Of a stretch of DNA of 64,000 nt, positions 1 to 20,600 are shown piece by piece. The translations under genes and the position numbers were made by a program. Numbering within the stretch: the stretch's first letter is position 1; every line of letters starts with the position of its first letter. The notes under the pieces were generated by a model, which saw nothing but the letters and a program-made list of their open reading frames with translations, was not told where the DNA came from and searched no databases. The DNA lies in contig ML660204.1 of assembly GCA_007570785.1 (NCBI GenBank), forward strand, positions 1,798,001-1,862,000. The letters run 5' to 3'. This DNA comes from Antilocapra americana. Taxonomy: Eukaryota > Chordata > Mammalia > Artiodactyla > Antilocapridae.

Positions 1-44
1 CTGCTCTGCTCCCCCTCCCCACGCTTCCCGTCCATCCTCCCTGA

Positions 45-7009
<6,965 letters not shown>

Positions 7010-7625
7010 GCTGAAGATGGCCTGGTCCCCCTGCTGACCCAGCCCCACAGCTACAAGCTTCTGTGGGACAGGCCTGGTGCTTTGGCTCTGATTTCTGGCT
7101 GGGAAGATGCCTTTGCGCTCGGCTGAGACAGGGGCTCTGAAGTGGCCAAGGCCCCTGAACTGCGTGGATGGCCTTGTTTGCTGTGGGCATTGCAAGAGCC
7201 CTGCCTGAGCTGGCCGTTGTCCATGCCTGCATCTGCCCCAGTGCCTTTGTCCTTCCCCTGGGGCTCCCCAGCCAGACCTTTCAACTCTCTGCGGCTCCCA
7301 TCTGTCTGACCCAGCCTTAAACACAGCCCCAGCCAGAGGCCTTGCTGGACGGAGCCTCTGAGAGCCCCGGGTGAGTCCATACATCCCTCATCCACCACGC
7401 TCATCTGCTGAGCACTCAGCCTGCGGCCTCTCCCGTTGGCTTTCTGGGGGTAACTTTTCTCTGGGCTTTGCTGTTGGAGGCCTGGGGGCCTCTTAGAATT
7501 GCTGCTAATTCTGCTCAGAGCCAGGAGGGAGACCTGGCAGTTCCTGAAGACAGCCCAGCCAGTTCAGCTTCTGCACTCCCTCTTTGCTACCTGTGTACAC
7601 TGATTAAAATGGTTTTCGAGGAAGG
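7010..7625 (+). terminator. RBCK1: RBCK1 3' UTR and poly(A) signal
   Basis: The 3' UTR runs about 615 bases from the stop. An ATTAAA hexamer lies at 7603-7608, followed by a GT-rich stretch (GAGTGTGATG). Cleavage is therefore expected near 7620-7630. No SINE lies within the UTR. Confidence 0.75.
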
Positions 7626-8320
7626 CCTGAGTGTGATGTCATGAGAGGGAGCGGAGGGGTCATGGGCTGGGACTCTGCACAGAGATAGGCAGGGGCCCGA
7701 GCTCTCTGGGAATTGCAGTCAAAAGTTGATGCGTTGGCCCCTGTCAGGGTAAACGAGGGTGCGAACAGAGCACAGGGATCCTTGCTCTGGACTTGGCACC
7801 CCTGCACCCACTTGAGGGCGGCATGCTCTGGGTCAGCCTTGACCTGGACAGGCAGTTTGCTCTGTGGTGAGAGTCTGCCAGCTGGTGTCTGCAGGTGTGT
7901 GTGGGCTTCAGGCAAGGAGGGAGCGGCTGAGGCAGCAGCTGCAGGCTGACAGGGAATTCTTCCTGTGAGTTTCTAGCCTCTCAGTGGGCATCCACTGTCA
8001 GGGAACAGAGAGATTTCAGGAAGAGGTGAACGTGCCGCTGCTGCAGGGTGACACTGTGAACCTTTTTAACATCTGAGATAAGATGGCACGTTATTGGTCC
8101 AGTGCTCTTTACTAGACCTATTCTGTGCTGGTCAGATGAATAAAACACGGTTCTGGGTGTTCATTCTGGAAGTTTTTACCTCTTACTTGGACCCCTCCTA
8201 CTCGCCCCCTACCCCCAGTGAAGGCCAGCACACTGTCTGAGCCGGGATGTGGCGCATCATTACAACAGGTGGAGGGCATCTTTGTGGCTCACAGTCTAGA
8301 CTCCAGGCTCCAGGAGTTTT

Positions 8321-8517
8321 GAAAGTGTTAGTCGCTCAGTTGTGTCCAACTCTGCGACCCCATGGACTGTAGCCCTCTCTGTCCTCTGTCCATGGGATCT
8401 TCAGGCACGAATACTGGAGTGGGTTGTCATTTCCTCCTCCAGGGATCTTCCCAACCCAGGGATCAAACCTGGGTCTCCCACATTATAAGCATATTCTTTA
8501 CCATCTGAGCCACTAGG
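8321..8517 (-). mobile_element. Bov-tA SINE
   Basis: Near full-length in reverse orientation: GAAAGTGTTAGTCGCTCAG at the left edge and CCATCTGAGCCACTAG (tRNA-derived head) at the right. It lies between the RBCK1 and TBC1D20 ends. Confidence 0.92.
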
Positions 8518-10509
8518 AGTTGGGGGATATCATTTGCAGGGTTGGCGGGTAAGGGCTTATTCTACACCCTAGAAAGGAACTGCAATTCTGTTCCTGGGTG
8601 CCAAGGCTCAAGAGAGTTGACCCCAGGCTCTGTGAACAGAGAGGTGAGAGAATGTGAGCGCTTTCCTGCTCTGCATCAGCTCATGAGGGCCTTCCCTCCC
8701 TGGGAGTAAGGACTCAGGCAGAGCCACTGACCAGAGGAAACAGCAAGCTGAGCTGAGCTGGGCCCCAGGAGAGCGCGGGGCCCACTCAGACCCGGACCAA
8801 GTGCTTGCTCTCACCAGCTCCTCCAGCCTCCCTCTCCTGCCAGGGCCTGTCTTGGCCTTAGTGAACCTTACAGGCCTGTTGGGGAGGAAAGACAACCACT
8901 CTCTTGGTGCACAGGTACAAACTCCTAAGCCACAGGCTATATAACCAGTTTACCTGGTCTTGTTTTATAAACTTGAATTGGTCGCCAGTATTTTTAAATT
9001 GAAGATGCTTCATTAAAATCTTCAAAAAAAAAAAAGCCCAACTTCTCTTGAAAAACGTTGGAGCTTGGTAATCTGGGTCTTCATTTCCACGTGGCAGGTC
9101 CAGATCACATGATGTTCCTGATCCAGCTCACCACAGTCCTTCACCCCCAGCGCTTGTCACACCATACTTCCCAGTGTCCTTGCACCATTCTTTTGGTATT
9201 GAGTACTAAGAAATGTTAATGAAATGTTTCTTTACCCATGGCTGTGTCAAAAAAGTGAGGACAAGAGGGAAGCGGGAACTGCATGGGCTGCATCTTTCAC
9301 TTGGCCCACTCCATCTGCACCAAGGCGGGCAGTGGGCTTATGTCTGCTGCAGCTAAATGGGGGGGTCAGGAGGGCAAATGGGAGGGTGCAGGGCTGTCCT
9401 GGGGTTCTAGCTTCTAGCACCGCACATCACATGCCAGAGGGTGAAGAATCTTAAGATGGGCAGGCTCACAAGTGCTCCCCACTGCAGTCAAGTGGAGGTA
9501 CTACCCTCTCCCAAGGAGTCGCCCCAAACAGGGCCCGGGCACGAACTCTCCGGGGCGGACTTGAAACCAAACCCACAGGCTTTGGACTCCAGCCATCTAC
9601 CTGAGGAAGCAGCAGGAGGTCCCAGATGTACTTGCGTGACACAGTTTTTCTCTCCAGGGCCAGTGGAGGCATACTGCTCAGATAAAGAGCAGCTGCTGAT
9701 GTGGGCAGGAAGTGGCGAATGGGCCCACAGCCTGTGTCAGAGTAACACATGTCTTCTAGTGTCTGGGGCTGCCATGAACGCCACTCACTTAAAAAGCAGG
9801 AAGCTGGAGGCAAGCCCATAGCCTTGCCAGCTCACAAAAGCTGCTTGGCAAATTCCAATCATGTTAAGGCTGGAGAAAAGGGCCTTTGAGAACTGGAAGA
9901 AAGGCAGCAGGACCCACCGGCAGCAGACATGGAGGGGACAGTAGGGCAAATGGAAGAACACAAGCCAGGCTGAGCCTCAGGCTCCATCTTCTGGTAGTTG
10001 TATTTGGCAGAAGCTTCTGGCCTGTTCTTCCTTTCAATCAACACTTAATCCAGGGATGAGCTCCCGGGGCCCAAGTGCAAGGCTGACTTAAGGTGTTTAC
10101 TGATCCATATATGTTCACAGAAATGAAATCAAAACACTTATACAACTTCAGTTTGTAAAACATTTTCACAAACGTCAGTTCATTAAACCATCCATGGTGG
10201 GATGAGACTATATTTTACTGTCACTGACAATGAATTTGAGAGATATAGTGCCTTGGAGAAGCTCACATTGCCAACAAGGGACACACTTGCGATCATGTCA
10301 CCAGTTACTCTCTCCAAACTGAGTTTTGGTCATGGCCCGTCCTCACCCTACAAATTGCCTACAGAGGGAGTCCCAGTTCCCTTCCACAGATCTCAAAGAG
10401 CTCCTCTGCCTGAGCCCCAACTACTCTTCCACTGACAATGCACACTCCATCTCTTTACAAAACACCCACATTTCTTATTCAGCTGTTACTTTTACACTGT
10501 TTTCCCTTC

Positions 10510-11055
10510 AGCCTTGTGTGCTGTGCAGTATTTTCTGATATCACGCTTCTCCAATTCTCCAACATCAACTGGGTGTCCAGTAATTCAATCCAGTTATGAC
10601 ACTAACTACTGGGGAGTTAGCATCAGATGCCACAAGTTTAAGGGTTCAGTCCCACAAGACTGTCCCATTTCAGATCCAGTTGCAAATGTGGTGCCCAGAC
10701 CACCTACACTTAGGCCTGGTCAACTACAGGTTTACTAGTTTCCACAAAACTCTCAGTTTCAATAAATTGCTGGAAGTGATCACAGAACTCAAGAAAACAC
10801 TTCACTTACATGTACTGATCTACTGTAAAAGATACAACTCAGGAACAGCCAAATAAAAGAGATGCATAGAGCAAGGAATGGCAAGAGGGGCTGCAGTATT
10901 CCCAAGCCATCTTGGGCCACATGATCCTCCCAGCACTTTGATGTATTCAGCCACCCAACAACTCTTCAAATCTCTGAACCAAGAGTTTCTGCAGCACTCA
11001 ATGTCCAGCCTCCCCTCCCCTCCCAGGAAGTCACTGGTGAGGCTCAAAATCCCCA
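10510..11055. mobile_element. Old LTR-like or other interspersed relic, family unassigned
   Basis: The segment with AATTGCTGGAAGTGATCACAG, then CACTTCACTTACATGTACTG and GATGTATTCAGCCACCCAAC resembles a repeated mammalian sequence I know but cannot name reliably. It ends where the L1 begins at about 11063. Confidence 0.35.
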
Positions 11056-11062
11056 CTATGTA

Positions 11063-11766
11063 AACTGGTACAGTCACTATGGAGACCAGTATGGAGGTTA
11101 CTAAAAACCTAAAATGATCCTGCAATCCAACTCCTGGGCATATGTCCAGGGAAAAACATGATCTGAAAGGAAATACACACCCCAGTGTTCATTGCAGCAC
11201 TATTTACAATAGCCGAGACATGGAAGCTACCTAAATGTCCATTGACAGAGGAATGGATAAAGATGTGTACATGTATACAATGGAGTATTTCTCAGCTATT
11301 AAAATGAATGAAATAATGCCATTTGCAAAAACATGGATGGACCTAGTCATACTGAGGGAAGCAATTCACACAAAGGAAAAATACGACATCCTTTGTATGT
11401 AGAATCTAAAAAAAAAGAAAAGACTAATATGAATGAATCTACTTAGAAAACAGAAACATACAGACTTCACGAAGCAGCTTATGGTTGCCAGGGTGGAGGG
11501 GTGGGGATGGGGGAAGGGATTGATACGGAGCTTGGGGTGGACAAGTACCCACTGCTGTATTTAAAATGGATAACCAGCAAGGCCCTGCTGTATAGCACAC
11601 GGAATTCTGCTCACTGTGATGTGGCGGCCTGGATGGAAGGCATGTTTGGGGGAGAATGGACACATGTATATGCGTGGCTGAGTCCCTTCCCTGTTCACCT
11701 GAAACTATCACGTTGTTTGCTAATCGGCTATACTCCAATACACACACCAAAAAAATTAAAATAATT
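11063..11766 (+). mobile_element. L1 LINE 3' end
   Basis: Carries the ORF2-end text typical of L1 (GCAGCACTATTTACAATAGC, CCTAAATGTCCATTGACAG, AATGGATAAAGATGTG) and then the ruminant 3' UTR (GCTGTATAGCACACGG, GGCTATACTCCAATACACA) ending in an A-rich tail. Truncated at 5' by normal L1 retroposition. Sense to RBCK1, antisense to TBC1D20. Confidence 0.9.
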
Positions 11767-12419
11767 CTCCACTTTATAATCACTTGATCTTTCTGGTGTC
11801 CTGTCCCATCCTGAGGCTATCGAGGGGTCCAACCTTAATTCACCTCATTAACATCAACCCAGCTGGAATCAAAAGGAAATCATTATGAACAAGATATCCC
11901 TATCACTCAGAAAATTCGAAGGCTTTTAGGGGAACTGGGGACAAAACTCAAATACTTATTACACCACCCACACATACCTTTCCTTCAGTTTTCCATTTAT
12001 CAAAATTCTCTTTACATTTAATCAACTATGAAATTGCCACTGAAAATACATTGCTCCTTCAATGCAGCTCTCTGTTGAGCTCCCAGAGGCAGGGCAGTGT
12101 ACTGGCTAGCCCAGTATCCTCCATGAGTCAAACCAAAGGCAGCTGGCCTATGGCGGTGGGACAGTCAGAGAGCCAAGTGATGCCTGCTCAGCCTTCAGCC
12201 CCTCATGTCTCCCTCTGGGGCAAGGAAACAGTAAACCCAGACAAGTGAGTTCTTGCCTCAGGTGAAAGAGAAACTGTTTCAAGTTCTCCAGGTAAGTCAA
12301 AGCCTACCAAGAGTCCATGGCCTAAGGCACAGCTCCAGGTCAGGGGTGGAAGGAGGGAGCATCCAGATGTCTAAAGCCAGAGCCACTCCAACAAGGGAAG
12401 AAATGACAAGAGGGGTCAG

Positions 12420-14440
12420 TAACCACATATGGCTGTTTATTTCATACAGGGCTCTGTACAAAGTATTTACATGTATTCTTTACAGAATAGTAAACCACTT
12501 GAAGGTAAAATCGCTTTCTTCTCATTGGCAGGGGCTAATCTTGATGTCAGCAAAGCTATAAATGACATGAACTTTCTCCTTTCTAGGCCACAACAGAAGC
12601 AAATGCCACCTGCTTTCCTGGAATCCAAAAAACTGTGGCCTTGGGACTCTGATCACATGCACCTCCCCCCACCTCTTCCCCATCACTTCCCTTCAGTATT
12701 TACAGACAGACCCGAGAGTCTGTGGCAGGAGGGGCCGATGCGGCCGATGCTGTCCACTTGCAAAGATGATGATAAGACAAACTTGCTGTAGAAGACCGGG
12801 AATACCTATCACATCATCTAGATCTTGGAAAAATTCCCGCTGTCTTGATAATCTACCTCTTTCTAGATTAATCCATCCACATCACGCTAACCCCAGATGG
12901 GACTCCTGCTATGGAGAAGATACGTTGTTTTTGGTTGTAAAGTGCTTAGTGTAACTCATGTAAGTACAAGCCTCTCCTAACCACTCTGCACATCGTGAGA
13001 ATACGGGGAGGATGTGGAGGTCTGGTATGGTGGGAGGGAGTGCTTCTGGCATGTTTAAGAAAATACCTGCCAAGAGAGAACAGTGCCCGAGACAGACCAG
13101 GAAAAGTACATGACTACTTCTTAATATACACCCCAGGTCTTCAAAGCAGCAAAAGGCACTTTTTTTCCAAGCCACAGTTAATCTAAAACAAACCTAGGTT
13201 TGCTTACACGAAAAGCCATATCAGAAGAACTGAATATGCATCCCGTTCCCTAAGTCCTGGAGAGTCTTTAGGAAGCCTGGAGCAGCAGGGCTGGCCGTCC
13301 CAAGCTCCCACCACATGCTTTAGGCTGCAGTTTGTCCCTTTCTGGGTGCTGGCAAGTTCCCAGTGACATTTCCAACCAGGAAGGAGAGACCAGCAGCTGA
13401 AGAGATAGGTCAAACGCAAAAAACAAAGCAAAAGGTCATGACTGGATGCTGATCTGTGGGTGGAAGGGGGACTGCAGGAAAACATGAAGGAAGGAAGGGA
13501 AGCTGGACAGGAAGTGGGCACTGTGCAAGTGTGGGGCTGTTTACAAACAGCCAACTCTGGCTGAAGTGAAATGTTAAACGCGTGAGTAGAAAGGAAACCT
13601 CAGGGTTTTAGAAGCTCATCCTTCTGATGAGAACTGTTTTTTTCTTCCATGAAGGAACTATTATTTTAAAAGTGATAGTACTTTACATGTTGGATGTGTG
13701 TAATTCTAAAAATAGTAGTAAATGTACATTTTTATAACCACCGTGTGGCTTGTGGAAGAGTAACAAGAAAAAAAAAAAGGCAGGCAAAAACCGGCCTATG
13801 TCAGGGGTCCTAAAACTTAGCATTCCCTCCTGTCTGACTGGAAATGCCCAAGTGATTTCTAGGCTGAAAATAGGTAGGATTTACCTACTAACCTAGTTCA
13901 CATGTGTCTCTTAGATTTCTGACCAGCTTGGAGCTGTTCTTAAAAAAGAGGCCAATCTTGCTCCCAGGCCCACCTCCTCTGCCCCTTCCCCTTCATTACA
14001 AGGTCTGACTAAAGCAGCAACTCCGTCCTTCTTTGCCAGCTGAAGCAGACAGACTGGAGGAGCTGTCAGGAGGGCATTCAGTGGTCCAGTTTACTTACTA
14101 TGAGCTGCCAAGACACTCCCCAGTGACCAGGCCCAGTGGGTTCCAAAGGCACCCAGGGGCTGCAGAGACCCATTTCCTTTAGCACACGAAGAGGCAGCAG
14201 AAAGCTCACTCAGGACATAAGGGAGAGGAGTTCTGTGCTCAGGCCCCGAGTGCCCAGCGTCACGCAGGCTCTGCTACTGGCCTCTGAAGCAAAGGCACCC
14301 ACGGACAGGAGGGAAAGGGTGCAGGAATAGAAAACCCTTGACAGAAACCCTTTTAATAAAGGAAATTCCACCCCCTCCCAATCTGTCCATGGAAGGGTGA
14401 GACTGTGATGTCATGTAAGAGGAAGTATCTTCTCTGGCAT
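12420..14440 (-). terminator. TBC1D20: TBC1D20 3' UTR with candidate poly(A) signal
   Basis: The 2 kb after the stop contain no SINE or LINE that I recognise, unlike the introns, which fits a conserved 3' UTR. An AATAAA hexamer on the minus strand (TTTATT at 12436-12441) is the best poly(A) candidate. The UTR boundary is inferred from this signal and was not observed. Confidence 0.6.
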
Positions 14441-14696
14441 TTACGGAAACAGCTGCAGCTGAAACTTTGGGGCCCACTCCAAGGCACTTTTCACCACGGC
14501 TAGGGCGGCCGCTCCAAGCGCCACTGTCAGCCCCATCACTGCCAGCTTCACAAAACGGTTGGTCCTTGGTTTGGTCAGGACATCTTTTGTTCGCTCATCA
14601 GGCCGCAGAAGTCCCCGAAACCGCTGTCGCAGAACCATGTCAGGCCTCTGCTGCGCTGATGCCAGCTCAAAGTCTTTGAAGGTAGAGGCAGCTGTT
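14441..14696 (-). CDS. TBC1D20: TBC1D20 coding exon 8, residues 319-403 and stop
   Basis: Acceptor TTCTGCAG. The product runs TAASTFKDFELASAQQRPD, an RQRFRGLLRP segment, a basic stretch, then the C-terminal membrane helix (KLAVMGLTVALGAAALAVV) and the end WAPKFQLQLFP. The stop is at 14441-14443. The single C-terminal helix with a short tail fits an ER membrane anchor. Confidence 0.96.
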
Positions 14697-17600
14697 CTGC
14701 AGAAGGGAAGGAGACAGAAGGGAATGGGATGAAAGAAGAAGGGGGGAAAAAAAATGGACTAAATAGTTTGAGGGCAGAGCCATCCACTGCTCAGAAGACT
14801 CTTCTTGATCAAGACCCATGAAGTCTCAAGTGAGGATTCCGTTGGCATAAGCGCAGGTCTCTGGAAAAACCACTCCCAGCCCTTTCCCTACTAGACACTA
14901 TCTTCCATCACTTCTGCTCACTAACAAACACCCCTGTGCAACCAGTGCCTCGGCCCCACTCACTTCTCGGCTTGCGGCTGGGCAGCTGCCTCTCGAGCAA
15001 GTTCGGACGGGGGAAACTGAACAAAGAGGTCTCCTGCTCTACTGATCAGTGTCTCATAGGGCAGGTCCTGAGGGATCTGGGACAACAGGTGGTGGACTGA
15101 GGCCATGTCGCAGTCACAATCCAGGACTTCCTGCTCTCGATACAACACAATCTGTGGGGAGTAAGGCCTTGTGTCAGAGACCAGAACATACAGGGTCTTG
15201 GCCAATTCATTTCATTCTCCTTAGAGGAAATAAAAATTGGTACCAAATGGGGCTCACCCAAAATGTTCAGCAAATTCTTGTACCTATCTGGAGTGATGCT
15301 ATACTTATCTGAGTGCTTTTCCCAATGGGCTAGCACTTCCTGCTAGAGGCAAACTTCCATACTATGATATGAAAGGCTGACAAATTAAAGGAAGGAGGTG
15401 TTTTTTAGGAGGAAGGAAAGGAGAGAGATTACTGGAGATACCTAGAGCTCTAGCACAGAAGAAATGGTTCAAAACAGTAGAAAGAGTGGTCTTGCTCCCT
15501 TTAAAACACAATGAAGAGCACCATCTCCACCCTCACGTCTGACAGTTCAGGCCCCTCTAATAACTGGAGGTCCTCATTCCCGACTAAAAGCCATTTCAAC
15601 TTCCCATCATAATATCATGCCTCTTCTTAAACCCGAAGTTGGCCATTTGCACTAGCTCCCGGAGTTGTCAACACAAACCCTGGTAATTCACAATGCACAC
15701 GAGCATTTTAAAGGTTCAGAAGAATCAAACAGTACAAAATCTAACAACTTTGTTTAACCAGCATTACCCAAACTTATTTTTACACAGAATATTTTTGACT
15801 CCCATGACTCTCCCAGTAACATTCCAAGAACAGTGTCCAGGACGCCAGCCCAGAAGTGCTTTCTATAATCACCAGGTTTCCTTTTAGGGAAGATGATCAA
15901 GCTGGACTTGGGGACACACGCCAAACTGCTGGCTCATGGTCTGTACCTACCACAGCTGCAAAGTAAATGGGCATCAGTGGGTGGCAGGCCAGGAAGAAGT
16001 CGTATAACCGCACGACGTGCCTGAAGTCAGACAGGACGTGCCCGAACCAGGTGATAAGCCAGCTGAGCGCAAAGATGGTCCCCACCTCGGCACTAGGAGC
16101 AAGGGAGTCCAGATGTTAGGTTCCCTGCTGAGTTATCCTGTCCCTCTCCCTGGGCATTCTTTGTCCTCAGTGCTGTGTGAAGAAAGTATCTAGGGAACAT
16201 GCTTTCTGGAAAATTTAGCTACTGATAAATTCTGCATCTTCTCCTCAGAAAATATTATGAAAGTCCTTGCAATACACTCCACATCGTGGCACTAATACCA
16301 CAGCAGGGTCCTGGGTAGCCTTATCTCCATGGGTGCTCTCATAATGGCCAAGAAATGTAAACTCCAGGAACAAGAATCAGCTGTTTTCAGTGAACTACAC
16401 CATTTTCTTTCTGGGAAAGTCATGCCCTTTTGGGGGGCACAGAAACTATTCTTAAGCTGGAAAACATAACTGTATTAATTGTATAGTTAACATGAGATGA
16501 CTAAAACACCTTAAGACGCAGTCATTTTCTTTTTTTTAAAGAGAGGCAGGTACTGGCCAAGGACACACTTCCAACTAAACAGAAGAGAAAAATCAATACA
16601 AGAATTGCAAAGAAATATTTCTTTTCCTTGGTGTGTGGTAAATAAAACAACCTACAGATGGCCTTGGGTCCTACAGGACTCTGTACTTCTGTCGTAGCAA
16701 TAACCTCGAAGTCTACCTTGGCACACGTAGCTCGCCCATCTCTCCACTAACTGTAAACTCCTTAAGGGCATGGGCTGTGACATCTCCTGCATTCCTTGAA
16801 GACCACAGCACACAAGTGTTCTAAGACCGTGCACAGAACTGAATTACCTAGACTGAATTATCAAGGACAACTCAGAAGAACCTAACACTAACCAGCATAA
16901 GATGATGATGCAATTGACCTCGACTTGTGAGGAATAAACAAAGGCTAGGAGAAAGCTGAAGGGTGTGTGTGTGTGTGTGCGTGCGTGCATGTGTACACAC
17001 AAATGTGGACACATATATACCTCTGCATGAAGTCATGGAGTTCTGGATTCACCTGGTCAATGATGGGCATCAGATAGTTTAATATATGCTTGGTGTTGTC
17101 CATTGTCGGGTCCATGAAATCCCTAGGAGACATTTCAACGAGCTTGGTCAGACCAAACGCTTGGATCAGGGTTGGGGGGTGCTGGGAGTGGGGTTCAACC
17201 CACTGAAAACACCAATTAGAAAGAGGGCTGAGGAATTATTCTTGGGGAGAACTGTCTTTTGCCCTTTTGCACGGGTACCTGAGATGGTGGGTAGACAGCT
17301 TCTCTACCAGGGATGTTGCCAGCCTCTCGCCAAGCACCAGCAGAAAGGTGACCACAATGTCGTGGTAGCCCTGGTAGTAGTGCAGCTGTGGGTTGCGCTC
17401 CAAGATGAGGAGGATGATGTCGATCAGCTCTTCCTGCAGCCCTTCTCTCTGTTCTTCTGGCATGCCTGGGGGGAGGGTAGTGGCGGGGAGACGCACTTGA
17501 ACAAGGCAAGCAGTTTAGTAACATGGAGCTAAGGAAGACAGTAAGCAGTGGATATGCAGAGAAACTGTTTAATAAAGTAAAACAACTTGGCAACACATTC

Positions 17601-20600
17601 ATGATCTATACGCTGTTGATAGCTGCCTGGCCATATAGGAAAGAGCCACAGACTTGGCAACCTTACAGTCAGGGAACCCATCCAACAACACCATCTTAAC
17701 CAAGTCACCACAGGGCATGATGCCAGCAGGGGGACTACTGGGCAGCATGTGCCTTTTGATGTGCTGGGGTGAAAAGAACTCAACATCACTTCAGTGGAAT
17801 TTTTATCAAGAGTGCATCACCTGAATCTTACAAGGAGGAAATAAAAACTGAGGGGGATTTTATAAAGTAACAGGCCTGTCATAAAATATAAAAGAACTAG
17901 ACCAGACTAAAGGAAGCTGAAGAGATATGAAAAGTGAATGGAAAATGCACTTTTCCTATAAGGAATGTTATTGGAATAAATGGCAAAATCTGAATAAAAT
18001 CTATAGATTAGACAGTAGTATTTTTTGTTACTGATTTTAAGTGTGACTATGTAAAAAAGACTTGTGTTTTAAAAAAACACACACTGAAATATTTAGGGAT
18101 AAGGGGGCACCACGTATGTAATTTGTTCTTAATAGCTCAGAGGAAAAAAATGTGTGTATGTATGGTGAAGGAGAGAGAGAAAACAATACTAAAGCAAATC
18201 TAGTCAAAGGTTGATGTATAAGGAAATCTGGGAAAAAGCTACCTGGGGAATTCTGTGTCCTATTTTTGCAGCCTTTTTGTAGGTATAAAATTATATAAAA
18301 ACAAAAAATGTAAGAGATGTGTGCTCCCCTCAGAATCAAACTAAATATCATAGGAAGGACTGATCGTAACCCAAAGATGCAACTGGAAACAGAAGAGCTG
18401 GTCTCGGGAGCTCTTTCAGTGCAGGCACCTAGTCCGGCAGCGGTCAGCGTGGCTCCTCAGCTCTTCTGGCTCTTACCTCAAAAATGCCAACCCCAGGCCT
18501 CATGACCTGTTTTAGGAGGGTGGCACACAACACAGCTTTCCTACACCATAAGGTCTTCCACTCAAAAGCAGATCTTGTGAGAGAAAACAGTTAAAGCAAG
18601 GGCCCAGACTGAACCAAAATAAAGGTTTTAGGTGACAGTGATACTCATCTCGTGCACTTTTACCCATCCCTTCTCAAAAAGGCATACTGTAGAAGATAAA
18701 AAAGAAAATGGGAGTAAACCAAGTACTGTGGTCAGGTAGAGTAATGAAGCAGTGAGAGAGAAAAGTAAGCCTTATTTGAATTTTCAGTATAAAAGTTCAC
18801 AAGTCAGCTAAGTTCACAAGAACATGAATGTAAAAAGAATATGAAACCACATGGAAAGTTCTGTCTGGAAGAACAATATCCTGGACTGATGTCACATAAA
18901 TGGAAGAGGAAGAAAGGGCTCAGAAGGAAAACAGGTTACCTAGGGGAAAATATGAGATGCGTCTGTCCTATGTGGTCTCCTCAAGACCAGAGGAACATGA
19001 AAAGGGAACTGGACTGCAGGTCTGCGTGTTTATCAAAACCAGGACGGCAAGCTACTGGCTACACAACAATCACAAGAGCCTTTCTGGGAACCAAGACTGT
19101 AAACAGGAGGGATGCCTTTTAACAAGACAAAATCCAATGCCAGAGCATGGGCTCGGAAGAGTGAGGCTATGGGTTCTGAGACTCTTGTTCCCTCTAGCAA
19201 CTCTCCTCTCTTCAATTCAAGAACTTAGAGGCAAAGCGGTGAAAAGAAAAGAAACAGATGAGGTCTGCTGCCCAGTTCCCTTCATTGTGAAAGTGGAAAC
19301 AATGGTCATTCTTAGTATTTCTGGGAATGGAGAGACAATTTTAGTAACAGACTCTTTAAACATGTAGTGATTGGCCTTCATTCTAGTCTAAGGCCCCAAT
19401 ACATGTATACGCAAGCTTGTTTGTTGTTGTTCAGTCTCTAGGTCATGCCCAACTCTTTTGTGACTCTATGGACTGCAGCCCTCCGAGGCTCCTCTCTCCA
19501 TGGGATTTCCCAGGCAAGGATACTGGAGTGGGCTGCCATGTCCTCCTCTAAAGGGTCTTCTGGACCCACGGATGGAACCTGAGTCTCCTGCAATGGCAGG
19601 TGGATTCTTTACCACTGAGCCACCAGGGAAGCCCACAGGCAAGGTATCGCTACTTACAAACGAAAGTGTTAATAGTCCCTGTTAGTGACCACTTCCAAAC
19701 CAACCTGCTCTTTAAAGTCGGACTGATGGCTCTAGAAATCCCTATAAAGTCTCTTCTATAGCTCTAACGCGGGGAAAACCCTCTTCTCTCATTTACCACC
19801 TCTAAGCCAAGAGTAATTATTCTGGGCTCAGGCCTTCACAATGGGGGTCTGAATGGACTGAGTCAATGAAAGAATGACTCAGCCGACTGGGAGCACGATG
19901 GGTCCCTGAGGAGGGAGGGTCCTGGATGTGGTCACGTTCTGTGCTAGGATGTAAATGTCTTGGGACGAGCAAGCCCAACAGAGTAATGTAACTGCAACTG
20001 GACTGAACCCCTACCAAGCCTCTCCCTCCCTCCGCCAAAGACCGACACAGCGTGTCTCACCAGGTGGGAACCGCCGTAAAGACCGCCGGACATCCAGGAG
20101 TACTTGTTGGTAGTCCTTGCTTATCTGTCGTAGGTTTTTCCCTATTGGAGGAGAAGGAACATGTTATTGTAGGAATGTCTGGGAAGTCACAGCAGGAGCA
20201 AGACATCCTGGCATGACACAAAAGGCCTGGAAGACACACTCAAGGCTTTTTCTTGAAGGGGACATGACTCAAGACACAACATTGGGAGAGGAATCCCTGG
20301 TTTAGTTCCAAACATGCTGTTTCATGCAAGTCATGATGACTGTGAGAGATTATCCAGAACAATAGAGCAGCAGTGGAAAAGTGAGGAGGCCAGGACCCAC
20401 TGTACGTTAGTGGGAACCACTCTGAATTTCAAAGTTGACATCTGTAAAATGGGGATTATTCCCTTCCATATGCATCTCTCAGATTACTGTTAAGCATCAA
20501 GTAAGATCATGAATGCAGAAACCACAGACCGCTGAAAAAACTCTAACATCTATAAAGTACAGGAAGACTGAGCTGTTGAGAAAGGAGTATTAAGATAAAT

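Larger units (their letters stand above)
7626..12419. other. RBCK1-TBC1D20 intergenic stretch between converging gene ends
   Basis: Both genes end here, tail to tail. The stretch holds a Bov-tA (8321-8517), an LTR-like or other old relic (about 10510-11050) and an L1 3' end (11063-11766). An A-run of twelve follows ATTAAA at about 9012-9034, which could be a retro-tail. The remaining open frames show no recognisable domain or codon pattern. Confidence 0.6.

Noticed and set aside
9001..9036. ATTAAA with an A-run, possibly a processed pseudogene tail
   Set aside because: No coding sequence of any known gene is recognisable upstream, so only an unassigned retro-tail can be claimed.
9441..9821. 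126-codon plus and 117-codon minus open frames between RBCK1 and TBC1D20
   Set aside because: Overlapping frames on both strands, no splice context or recognisable domain.
16999..17020. Possible U12-type intron after TBC1D20 exon 5 because the donor begins GTATAT
   Set aside because: U12 donors read RTATCCTT; this one continues GTATATATG, so it is a weak U2-type donor.
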